A stretch of DNA of 64,000 nucleotides from Nanobdellota archaeon. Lineage in GTDB: Archaea; Nanobdellota; Nanobdellia; Woesearchaeales; UBA9642. Of the stretch, positions 47,583 to 56,392 are shown piece after piece. The position numbers and the translations under genes were made by a program. The stretch covers positions 62,001 to 126,000 of the forward strand of contig JAKAKR010000008.1 in assembly GCA_021813435.1 (NCBI GenBank), given 5' to 3'. Every line of letters starts with the position of its first letter. Within the stretch, counting starts at the first letter, position 1. The notes beneath the pieces are model-generated. The model was not told the DNA's origin, ran no database searches, and saw only the letters and a program-made list of their open reading frames with translations.

Positions 47583-48632
47583 ATGAAACTCCTTACTAAA
47601 GACTTAAAACATCGCATGTTCAAGATTCAGATAGATGATGCTGAAGACCTCTGGTATCTTTCAACCATCATTGAAGTGGGCGATACACTCTCTGGCGAGA
47701 CGCAGCGCAAGATAAAACTAGGCGGGAGTGAGGAGAAATCAAAGATATCATTGCGCAATTGCTTTCTATCCATTACTGCAGAAAAAATATCCTATGACGC
47801 GCAGGAACTGCGCGTGTCCGGCCCAATCATTGATGGACCTGACGATATCCCGCGCGGGGATTATCATACTTTTGCACTTTCCCCGCACACAGTCATCACC
47901 TTGGTAAAGACCGCGCTTTCAATCTATATCGCCAAAAAAATCGAGGAAGCGTGCGTTGCAAAGACAAGCGCAATCCTTATCGTTGCCTTTGATCGTGAAG
48001 AAGCGATCTTTGCGCAGCTCAAATCCAATGGTTATGACATCCTTCTTGATCTCAAAGGCGATGTTTCGCGCAAGGATGACGCAAGCGAGAAGAAATCAAA
48101 TTTTTACAGCGAAATCGTCAATCAGATCATTGCCTATGACGCGCGATACCACTTTACGACCATCATCATCGCAAGTCCTGCATTCTGGAAAGAATACCTG
48201 CTCAAAGAGGTCAAGGATGAGAATCTGCGCAAACGCATCACCCTTGCGACCTGCTCAAGCGTCGACGAGGCAGCCATGACGGAAATACTCCAACGATCAG
48301 AACTCCAGACTGTGCTGCAAAAAGAGCGCTCCAGCCGCGAAGAGGTGGCCGTAGGAAAACTGCTCGAGGCAATCCAGAAGGATCTTGCCGCATACAGTTA
48401 TGTTGCAGTCCAGGAAAAGCTCGAGGCAGGAAATGTTGCGGAGTTTCTGATTTCTGAAAATCTTATCCGTTCCTCGCGACTCGACGGAAGCTATCCTGAG
48501 ATAGAAAAGCTTCTCTATCAGGTCGAAGCGCTTGATGCAACATTATATATCATCAGTTCCCCTGATGCCGCAAAAAAACTCGACGGCCTGTCCGGTATTG
48601 CAGTAGTGCAGCGCTGGAAGGAACAGTATTGA
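47583..48632 (+). CDS. pelA: mRNA surveillance protein pelota (Dom34)
   Basis: MKLLTKDL...MFKIQIDDAEDLWYLSTIIEVGDTLSGETQRKI...SGPIIDGPDDIPRGDYHTFALSPHTVI. Confidence 0.93.
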   Translation: MKLLTKDLKHRMFKIQIDDAEDLWYLSTIIEVGDTLSGETQRKIKLGGSEEKSKISLRNCFLSITAEKISYDAQELRVSGPIIDGPDDIPRGDYHTFALSPHTVITLVKTALSIYIAKKIEEACVAKTSAILIVAFDREEAIFAQLKSNGYDILLDLKGDVSRKDDASEKKSNFYSEIVNQIIAYDARYHFTTIIIASPAFWKEYLLKEVKDENLRKRITLATCSSVDEAAMTEILQRSELQTVLQKERSSREEVAVGKLLEAIQKDLAAYSYVAVQEKLEAGNVAEFLISENLIRSSRLDGSYPEIEKLLYQVEALDATLYIISSPDAAKKLDGLSGIAVVQRWKEQY

Positions 48633-48634
48633 CT

Positions 48635-49165
48635 ATGATATCTTTACAATTACCTGATATTAAATATAAAGAAACATATCTTGACGCAGTTCGCGAAATT
48701 CATGCAAAGAAATCAGAGAATGATGCTACTGATCACTATTTTACGCGAAGTATTGACGATCTTGATACACACTTTGCAGAAATAATTGCAGAATATGGTA
48801 ATAAGCGCAAAGGTATCAATCTTCCTGAGGGAAAAGTTCCCCGTATCCAATATTGGATCATTGATGAAAACGGCACTTATTGCGGGCGAATTTCACTCCG
48901 ACCAATGCTTAATGATTCCTTAAAAGAATTTGGAGGAAATATTGGGTACGACATTATTCCGTCCCAAAGAGGAAAACACTATGCATCGCAAGCACTCCGG
49001 CTTTGTCTCATCGAAGCAAAAAAACTTGGACTCACAGAAGTACTTTTAACGTGCAATGATACCAATATCCCTTCAATTAGGACAATTGAATCAAATCACG
49101 GAATCCTTATTGACAAAATTATGAGAAATAATAAACTTATTCGACGATATAAGATACTCCTTTAA
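48635..49165 (+). CDS. GNAT N-acetyltransferase
   Basis: GGNIGYDIIPSQRGKHYASQALRLCLIEAKKLGLTEVLLTCNDTNIPSIRTIE. Confidence 0.85.
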   Translation: MISLQLPDIKYKETYLDAVREIHAKKSENDATDHYFTRSIDDLDTHFAEIIAEYGNKRKGINLPEGKVPRIQYWIIDENGTYCGRISLRPMLNDSLKEFGGNIGYDIIPSQRGKHYASQALRLCLIEAKKLGLTEVLLTCNDTNIPSIRTIESNHGILIDKIMRNNKLIRRYKILL

Positions 49166-49178
49166 TAAGGTACGCGCT

Positions 49179-50087
49179 ATGCATCATAAAATTCCTCACC
49201 TCTCAGAAATCATCGAAGACATCCGCAATAAGAAGGAATTACATGCACTGGACGATGACTTTGTCGAGAAAAAACTGCAGGAATTCTTCTCAGATATCTC
49301 GAACCATCAGATGAAAGAGAAAGTGCTCAAAAAACTCAGTACAGTAAAGGGTTATAAGCAGTTTATGAAGAGTCGCGAACATGATTTTCTCGTCAAAGGT
49401 GTCAGGACTGAATTGCGCAAGGTCTACGGCGCATTCATTCTCGAGGATTATGAGAAGAAACAGCGGATCCTTGCAAGACTTGTCGATCCGGATGATCCTC
49501 TTATCCATGAGGAATTATTGCACTTGCATAAATCGACGCATGAACGATTCACGCATTATCCCCTGCTCTATAACACCATCTTTGCTGAACTACAGCATAT
49601 GGGCGACGCCTCGCAGCAATTCATCCTCCTTGATATCGCGTGCGGCCTGAATCCTATCAGTAACATCTATTTTCGCGATAGGATAAAAGCATATTACGCT
49701 TCAGACATCTCGAGTGAGGATTGCGCGTTCCTTACGCAGTATTTCAAAAAAGCAAACGTTCCTTTCGACTATAAGACTTTTCCGCTCGATCTTGTCGATA
49801 GGAAAAGCCATGAACAGCTTTCCCGCATCCCGGTCGATATCTGCTTTATCTTCAAAACCCTTGATGGGCTTGAGCGGGTAGAGCGCGGGGTCACTGAAAC
49901 ATTGTTGAAGGCAATCAATACCAGATTTTTTGCAATTACCTTTCCCACATTATCTATTGGCGGTCTTCGTAAGATCGATGTCCGTCGCAGATTATGGCTT
50001 GAAAAGCTCCTCGAGAAACTCGGATGGCAATATGAGAAGCACATGCTCGAGAGCGAATTATTGTATCTGGTGAAGAAATCGTCGTAA
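49179..50087 (+). CDS. 16S rRNA methyltransferase, Arm/FmrO-like (aminoglycoside-resistance family homolog)
   Basis: LLDIACGLNPIS, DICFIFKTLDGLERVERG, FAITFPTLSIGG, C-terminal ESELLYLVKK; recalled Arm/Rmt motifs are D.GCGLNP, KtLP.LE, FPTkSLGG, TEL.Y.I.K. Confidence 0.65.
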   Translation: MHHKIPHLSEIIEDIRNKKELHALDDDFVEKKLQEFFSDISNHQMKEKVLKKLSTVKGYKQFMKSREHDFLVKGVRTELRKVYGAFILEDYEKKQRILARLVDPDDPLIHEELLHLHKSTHERFTHYPLLYNTIFAELQHMGDASQQFILLDIACGLNPISNIYFRDRIKAYYASDISSEDCAFLTQYFKKANVPFDYKTFPLDLVDRKSHEQLSRIPVDICFIFKTLDGLERVERGVTETLLKAINTRFFAITFPTLSIGGLRKIDVRRRLWLEKLLEKLGWQYEKHMLESELLYLVKKSS

Positions 50088-50135
50088 TGTTGTAATTATT
50101 TTTTGCGCTTTCTGCAGTGTGATAGTATCAGTGTG

Positions 50136-50446
50136 TTACTTATAATTATAGGAGATATCCTGGATGTTCTCTTTGAGATGGAGTATGTCTTTCATCATTT
50201 TGGACGCAAGAATGTACTCTTCTGTTATTTCTGCGTCAACACGGATATTGTTTTCTATTTTCCGTCCGTGGTATGTGTAGTATAGATATACCACTGTCTT
50301 TTATTTGAAGATTTTGGCGTAGCGCCATATAATTCGCCGACATCACTATATTCTCCTACAATCTCTAATCTTTTATGAAAATCCTTTTCACTTGTCGCTA
50401 TGATTTGTGTTAGTCCGTCGTTTTTGATGTTGTTGTCATGTGCGAT
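50136..50446 (-). pseudogene. Frameshifted, 5'-truncated gene remnant
   Basis: Reverse strand reads IAHDNNIKNDGLTQIIATSEKDFHKRLEIVGEYSDVGELYGATPKSSNKRQWYIYTTHTTDGK then TAG; a +1 shift at the T-run 50258-50261 continues IENNIRVDAEITEEYILASKMMKDILHLKENIQDISYNYK-stop at 50136. Confidence 0.65.
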
Positions 50447-50483
50447 TCAGAAGAAGAGTAAAAAGAAAAGTTATCGTCTTAAT

Positions 50484-51302
50484 TTATAATTTCAAGACTT
50501 GTTTTGCAGGCTTCATCTCTTTCCATGCAAGCTCGAATAATTCCTCGAGTGCGTTTGCAAAGAATGGAGTGTTGACCCAGATGCCGACATCATACGTGGG
50601 ATGCACTTCCTGGTCGTCTGAAATCATGAACATAATCTCTTTTCGGTCGACAATCAGGAATCGCGCCTTGGTATCAGTGTGCCTTACTTCTGCGATGGTT
50701 CCCAGATCTTTTACGGCAGCGATAGTCTCTTTGGTGAGCGGCGCGCAGATCTTTACCTTGACTCCGCGTTTCTTGACCTGTTCAAGAACTGGCTTTAATC
50801 CTTCAATCTTGCGCATGAGCCCTTGGGTTGTTGTAATGATGGTGACTGATTCCTCTGCATTGCGAATAGTCAATTCCATATGGTTGTAGAGGTTGTGTCG
50901 TCCTTTCAGGCTTCCGGAAAGTTCGCTTGGCTCGACGAGCTCGATACCAGTTGAGTGCAGTCCGTTGAGTTCATTGATGACTTCAGTGTTCTTCAATTCC
51001 TCGAGTCGCTTGATGCGATCATCTGACTCCATGCGAACATTCTTCTTGACCCGCTCGACGATCTCTTTCGGAGGAACCGCGATGTACTTGATAGGCTTGC
51101 CGATTTTCATGACGACAAATCCCTTCTTTTCAAGTGATTCAAGAATATCGTAGCTTCGCGAGCGCGGGACATTAGCGATGTCTGAGAGCTCTCCGGCTGT
51201 TGATACTCCACGTGAGAGTAGCGCAGTCCAGATCTTGACCTCGTAGAGGTTCAATGCAAAATATCTTCGTAATTTGCTTAGCAATTCGTCTTTTACAATC
51301 AT
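50484..51302 (-). CDS. TrmB-family transcriptional regulator, paralog 2
   Basis: NLYEVKIWTALLSRGVSTAGELSDIANVPRSRSYDILESLEKKGFVVMKIGKPIKYIAVPP; closely similar to the 16240-17031 protein. Confidence 0.9.
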   Translation of the reverse strand: MIVKDELLSKLRRYFALNLYEVKIWTALLSRGVSTAGELSDIANVPRSRSYDILESLEKKGFVVMKIGKPIKYIAVPPKEIVERVKKNVRMESDDRIKRLEELKNTEVINELNGLHSTGIELVEPSELSGSLKGRHNLYNHMELTIRNAEESVTIITTTQGLMRKIEGLKPVLEQVKKRGVKVKICAPLTKETIAAVKDLGTIAEVRHTDTKARFLIVDRKEIMFMISDDQEVHPTYDVGIWVNTPFFANALEELFELAWKEMKPAKQVLKL

Positions 51303-51307
51303 AGTCT

Positions 51308-51329
51308 AACCCCCGATTACCTTAATCGG
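51308..51329 (-). promoter_or_regulatory. Leader hairpin overlapping SD-like GGGGGTT upstream of TrmB paralog 2
   Basis: CCGATTA (51313-51319) / TAATCGG (51323-51329); GGGGGTT on minus strand at 51308-51314. Confidence 0.5.
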
Positions 51330-51459
51330 CAATCACCCCTTTTTTTGCCATACATATACACACGAATAAAAGGCAATATGAATACTACTTTAAATATGTT
51401 ACGCTTTTTTACTCTACTCCAATGGTTTCAAGAATTACTCTTCACTGAGGTACGATAGT

Positions 51460-51891
51460 TTATTGCTGCGGCGCAGTTTCGAGTCGGGGTTGTTTATGAT
51501 ATGTCGTTCCAGTGATCATTTCAAACAATTGGGAGAATTCATACGGTTTGGTGAGAATCCGCCCATCGTCTCCGTGAGTGAACGCATGCACGCTGATTCG
51601 CTCGCTCGGGAGCGCATCGTCTATAATGATGGTGATATCTTTTTCAGGAACGCCTTTATTGATAAGATGAGTATATACTTTCTCGACCTGATCTTCTCGG
51701 ACATACTTATTCTCGATAAGATAGCGGTTATATGTTGCGGTGGCGTTCTGCAGGCGTTCTACTGCATCGTCGAGTGTTGTGTGTGTGGTCATGCCGCCCA
51801 TGCGACGGATGGCGTGCGTTACCATCTCTTTCTCATTCAGGTGTATTCCTACTGCGAGCACTTGATATTTTGTTGAAATTGAATTTGCCAT
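51460..51891 (-). CDS. Hypothetical protein
   Basis: ATG at 51891 (MANSISTKYQVLAVG...), TATA-like sequence upstream. Confidence 0.6.
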   Translation of the reverse strand: MANSISTKYQVLAVGIHLNEKEMVTHAIRRMGGMTTHTTLDDAVERLQNATATYNRYLIENKYVREDQVEKVYTHLINKGVPEKDITIIIDDALPSERISVHAFTHGDDGRILTKPYEFSQLFEMITGTTYHKQPRLETAPQQ

Positions 51892-52040
51892 AGTTATCAC
51901 TAAGAAGTTATTATTATTCATTTATATAGTTTATGGTTTTGTTTATAAATAAACGGCGTTTTATCGCTTTTCTCCTCTTAAATCAATAGATAGTTTTATA
52001 TACTTCTTGTGTATTAAATCGGTAAAATTGGGGGATTTAT

Positions 52041-53588
52041 TTGGAACTACAAAAACTCGCAGAGAGTCTGCACCCGCTCGAGCGCAAGATACTGCCGTTA
52101 CTTGAGACAACTCCAGATACCGGAATGCTCATCGAGAAATCCCGGCTCAAGGAAGTCGAGGTGACGCGGGCATTGCAATGGCTCTCCAATAAAAAACTCA
52201 TTGAGATCAAAGAAGAGGTCCGCGAACTGGTATTTCTCGACAAAAATGGGCAGCTTTATCTTAAAACAGGCCTTCCTGAACGTATATTTCTGACGGCGCT
52301 CAATCGCGAGATGTCGCTCAAAGATGTGGAGAAGGCATCACGACTTTCCAAAGAAGAACTCAGCATCTGCATGGGGCTGCTCAAGAAAAAGGGCGCAATC
52401 AATATCTCAAAAAAAGGAAACGACGTCTTTGTCTCATTGACTGACAATGGGCGCAGCATCCTCAAAAAAGAAATGCTTGAGGAGCAATTGCTCAAGCATA
52501 CATTTCCGCTCGAGCGAAAATCACTCAATCCGCAGGAACTCTTTGCATTCAACGAACTCATCCGGAGAAGAAACATCATCAGGACAGAGATAAAAAAACA
52601 GCGTGCCGCAACGCTCACTGACCTTGGCAGGCAGGTTTTGGAAAGCGTCGGCGCTAGTGACGGAAAAGATGTCATTGATTCCCTGACTGCGGACATGATC
52701 AGGAGCAAATCATGGATGGGCAAGACATTTCGCAACTATGATCTTAATGCGCCGGTGCCGCGTTCAAATTATGGAAAGATACATTTTGAAAACGAGTCAG
52801 TGTCATATGCAAAATCCATCTGGCTCGAGATGGGATTTACTGAAATGTCCGGATCAATGGTGCAGACCGCGTTCTGGGATCTGGACTCATTATTTGTCCC
52901 GCAGGACCATCCTGCACGCGAGATGCAGGACACATTCTACCTGAAAAATCCTTCGCAGGGAAAAATTCCTGACGATCTCAAAAAGAAAATTAAGGCAGTC
53001 CATGAAAATGGCGGCGATACGGGAAGCAAGGGATGGGGCGGCGTGTGGGATGAGGAGAAAGCAAAACAGCTTATGCTCAGAACGCATACGACAGTTCTCT
53101 CTGCGCAGACCATCAGCCGATTAAAGAGGGAGCATCTGCCGGCAAAATTCTTTACAGTCGGCAAGGTATTCAGGAATGAGACTCCTGACTGGAAACATCT
53201 CTTTGAATTTTACCAGGTCGAAGGTATCGTGGTTGATCCTAACGCGACATTGAATGACCTTAAAGGCTATCTCAAGGAATTCTTCAAGAAGATGGGCTAT
53301 GACAAGATAAAGATCAGACCCGGGCATTTCCCGTATACAGAACCTAGTCTTGAAGTCGAAGTATTCGACAAGAACAAGAACCAATGGATCGAACTCGGGG
53401 GCGCAGGAATATTCCGTCCTGAAGTCACGAAAACGCTCATGGGTTTTGAATGTCCAGTCCTTGCATGGGGTCTTGGTCTTGGACGGGTCACTGTCCCCTA
53501 TTATGCAATCACTGATCTGCGCGACCTCAATCGCAATGATCTCAAACAATTACGCTCAATGAAAAAATGGATGTTAAGACCGCAGTGA
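52041..53588 (+). CDS. pheS: Phenylalanyl-tRNA synthetase alpha subunit
   Basis: Motif 2 FFTVGKVFRNETPDWKHLFEFYQVEGIVVD, motif 3 GLGLGRVTVPYYAITDLRDL; TTG start preceded by GGGGGA. Confidence 0.96.
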   Translation: MELQKLAESLHPLERKILPLLETTPDTGMLIEKSRLKEVEVTRALQWLSNKKLIEIKEEVRELVFLDKNGQLYLKTGLPERIFLTALNREMSLKDVEKASRLSKEELSICMGLLKKKGAINISKKGNDVFVSLTDNGRSILKKEMLEEQLLKHTFPLERKSLNPQELFAFNELIRRRNIIRTEIKKQRAATLTDLGRQVLESVGASDGKDVIDSLTADMIRSKSWMGKTFRNYDLNAPVPRSNYGKIHFENESVSYAKSIWLEMGFTEMSGSMVQTAFWDLDSLFVPQDHPAREMQDTFYLKNPSQGKIPDDLKKKIKAVHENGGDTGSKGWGGVWDEEKAKQLMLRTHTTVLSAQTISRLKREHLPAKFFTVGKVFRNETPDWKHLFEFYQVEGIVVDPNATLNDLKGYLKEFFKKMGYDKIKIRPGHFPYTEPSLEVEVFDKNKNQWIELGGAGIFRPEVTKTLMGFECPVLAWGLGLGRVTVPYYAITDLRDLNRNDLKQLRSMKKWMLRPQ

Positions 53589-53621
53589 CCACACAGTAAA
53601 AGAGGTGTGGGAGTTTATGTT

Positions 53622-53873
53622 ATGGATGATCGTCAAGTATATGCGCTCGCGCGTTTGAAGCTTGCGTACAAGAAACAGTTACTGTTCATCAAGGGACTCA
53701 TGATCCTTGCGGTCATGGGTGTCATCGCCTATGTTATCACCGTCTATGAATTCAACATGGCGCTCCTCCTGATTGCAATCGCATTCATCGGGACGGGCAT
53801 CATCGGAATCATGACTGTCGACCAGAAATTAAAGAACATTTCAAGGAAAATCAAGGAACTCGAGAAATGGTAA
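53622..53873 (+). CDS. Small membrane protein in the pheS-pheT interval
   Basis: Two TM segments; ATG 53622 (MDDRQVYALARL) with GAGGTG upstream. Confidence 0.6.
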   Translation: MDDRQVYALARLKLAYKKQLLFIKGLMILAVMGVIAYVITVYEFNMALLLIAIAFIGTGIIGIMTVDQKLKNISRKIKELEKW

Positions 53874-53891
53874 AGAGGAGAGGGAGAACAC

Positions 53892-54500
53892 ATGAGCAAT
53901 TTATATCCTTCAATGGACTATATGCCGAGAGATTGGGTTGTAAGTAATGACGTCGATGTGAACGAGCGTTTTATGCATGAAGAATCCCTCCTCTTCACCT
54001 ATATTAATAACATACTGATACCGGGCAAGAATTTACACATCAGCGATGTTACCGCAGACGACTGTTATGATTTGAGACGACTGTTCATCGCTCCTGTAAA
54101 TATCGGCCGATTCACCGGCGCATTTGAAAGTGGAGTGTTTACTTTTAATACGTTCCCTATCCCGAGCAATACTGGTATCATTATGGATTCATCAGGATTT
54201 GCAACATTCAGGTTTATTGATAGAAATTACTCATTCAACAAAACATACATCACCAAGAAAAATGAGGTAATGACCCCTGATATCAACATTGCCTTTGTCG
54301 CTAACGAATCAATCATTGATAAACATCATCTATTGACTGAGGGGTCATGGACGCGCGAAGATGGCGCTCAAGGAGTATATCATGTCATGCAAAACATCGC
54401 GCAGGATGAGTTACATTTTCAATACTTACTCAAGGATATGTATATTCAAAATATCAATGCATTAATAAAAAATAATACGTATAACATATATGGTAGTTAA
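53892..54500 (+). CDS. Hypothetical protein in the pheS-pheT interval
   Basis: 202-aa ORF with GGAGAGGGAG upstream. Confidence 0.6.
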   Translation: MSNLYPSMDYMPRDWVVSNDVDVNERFMHEESLLFTYINNILIPGKNLHISDVTADDCYDLRRLFIAPVNIGRFTGAFESGVFTFNTFPIPSNTGIIMDSSGFATFRFIDRNYSFNKTYITKKNEVMTPDINIAFVANESIIDKHHLLTEGSWTREDGAQGVYHVMQNIAQDELHFQYLLKDMYIQNINALIKNNTYNIYGS

Positions 54501-54521
54501 CCTTCGAGGCAATGCATTAAA

Positions 54522-56336
54522 ATGCCAACAATAACCTTAAGCAAAAAAACAGTCTTGGAATTTTTGGGACGAAAGGTCTCTGATGAAGAGCTTGCAGACC
54601 GCATCTCCATGCTCGGAACAGGATTTGAAGGAATAGAAGGTGACGAGATTCATGTCGAGATATTCCCTAATCGCCCCGACCTTCTTTCAGCGCCAGGATT
54701 TGCACGCGCATTAGGATCATTCACGGGCATAAAAAAAGGGTTCAGGAAGTACACAGTCAAGAAAAGCAATGTGAAAGTCATTGTTGATAAATCAGTCAAG
54801 GGAATCCGTCCCTATACTGCATGCGCGGTTGTCAAGAATCTTAAACTCACTGATGAAAAGATAAAGGAGATCATCCAAATCCAGGAAAAACTGCATATCA
54901 CATATGGGCGCAATCGACGCAAGGCAGCTATCGGCATCTACCCGCTTGAGCATATCAAGCCACCAATATATTACAAGGCGCTAAGTCCTGAGGAGATACG
55001 GTTCAAACCGCTCGACTTGAACAAAGATCTTACCGGTAACCAGATTCTTGCAATCCATCCGACAGGACGAGAGTATGGATACCTTCTTGAGGGAAAAGAA
55101 AAATATCCTGTATTTCTTGACAGCAGGATGCAGGTCATGAGTATGCCGCCGATCATCAACAGCAACACTATCGGCAAGATCACTATTGCAACACGCGAGG
55201 TATTTATCGAATGTTCAGGATTTGATTTTGATTACCTGCACATCTGCCTCAACATCATCGTGACTGCGCTTGCAGATATGGGTGGAGACATCTATAGTGT
55301 GGAGTTGCAGTATCCTGAAAAAAAATATACTGTACCCCGGCTCGAAGGCAGGGAGATGAAATTAGACAGTGCATATGTCAATAAGATTCTCGGGCTCGTA
55401 CTCACTGAATCAGAACTGCGATCAGCGTTTGATCGTATGGGCTATGCGTATAAGAACAAGAAAGTACTTGTTCCGGGTTATCGTGCAGACATTCTTCACC
55501 CTATTGATCTTGTGGAAGATATCGCCATCGCCTATGGTTATGAGAATTTTACTGGTACATTCACTCCTGTTGCAGCAGTGTCGGCAGTAAAGCCCATTGA
55601 ACTCTACAAGGACAGGATCCGCGAGATTGCAGTCGGCAATGGAATCATTGAAGTAAAAAATTTCCATTTGACGAGCAAGGACAAGCAGACAAAATTCATG
55701 AACAGTACCCATGCAGTTGTCGAGCTCCTCAATTCAGTGACTCAGGATTATGATGTGTTGCGCTACTGGATGACGCCGAGTCTTCTTGAGACGCTGCAAT
55801 CAAATAAGCATTATGAGTATCCGCAGAACATCTTTGAGATCGGAACCATATTCAAACCAAACACTACTTATGATACTGGCGTTCAGGAGCAGGAAGTGCT
55901 TGCAATAGCGCTCTGCGGCAATGATGCAAATTTCACTAAGATCAAAAAGATATTCGATACATTCGCCGGAGCACTGGACTTGAATTATACCATCGCGGAT
56001 ACCGCGCATGAATCCTTCATCGCAGGGCGTGTCGGTAGGATAGTGGTTGCTAACGAAAAGATAGGATACATCGGAGAGTTGCATCCGCAGATACTCCTGA
56101 ATTGGGGCATAGAGATGCCTGTTGCAGTGCTTGAATTAAACCTGAGCGATCTTTTCAAGGTCACAGGTCTTATTGGCGAGGATCAGCCAGTATCTTTAGG
56201 TCCTGCCCCTTCCAAGTCAGTATCATCTAAGACTGCGTCATCTCCTGCAAAGCCGCAGAAACATCACACTTCCAAGCCGACGCGCAAGAAATCCGCGCCT
56301 GCAAAGAAGAGTTCCAAAAAACAGAAGAGACGCTAA
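54522..56336 (+). CDS. pheT: Phenylalanyl-tRNA synthetase beta subunit with Lys/Ser-rich C-terminal tail
   Basis: EIFPNRPDLLSAPGFARALGSF, YGRNRRKAAIGIYPL, VPGYRADILHPIDLVEDIAIAYGYENF. Confidence 0.96.
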   Translation: MPTITLSKKTVLEFLGRKVSDEELADRISMLGTGFEGIEGDEIHVEIFPNRPDLLSAPGFARALGSFTGIKKGFRKYTVKKSNVKVIVDKSVKGIRPYTACAVVKNLKLTDEKIKEIIQIQEKLHITYGRNRRKAAIGIYPLEHIKPPIYYKALSPEEIRFKPLDLNKDLTGNQILAIHPTGREYGYLLEGKEKYPVFLDSRMQVMSMPPIINSNTIGKITIATREVFIECSGFDFDYLHICLNIIVTALADMGGDIYSVELQYPEKKYTVPRLEGREMKLDSAYVNKILGLVLTESELRSAFDRMGYAYKNKKVLVPGYRADILHPIDLVEDIAIAYGYENFTGTFTPVAAVSAVKPIELYKDRIREIAVGNGIIEVKNFHLTSKDKQTKFMNSTHAVVELLNSVTQDYDVLRYWMTPSLLETLQSNKHYEYPQNIFEIGTIFKPNTTYDTGVQEQEVLAIALCGNDANFTKIKKIFDTFAGALDLNYTIADTAHESFIAGRVGRIVVANEKIGYIGELHPQILLNWGIEMPVAVLELNLSDLFKVTGLIGEDQPVSLGPAPSKSVSSKTASSPAKPQKHHTSKPTRKKSAPAKKSSKKQKRR

Positions 56337-56392
56337 GACAATCGTAAGAACTCTTTCTCTATGATCTTTATCCTCGCCTTTTCGTGATGGTA

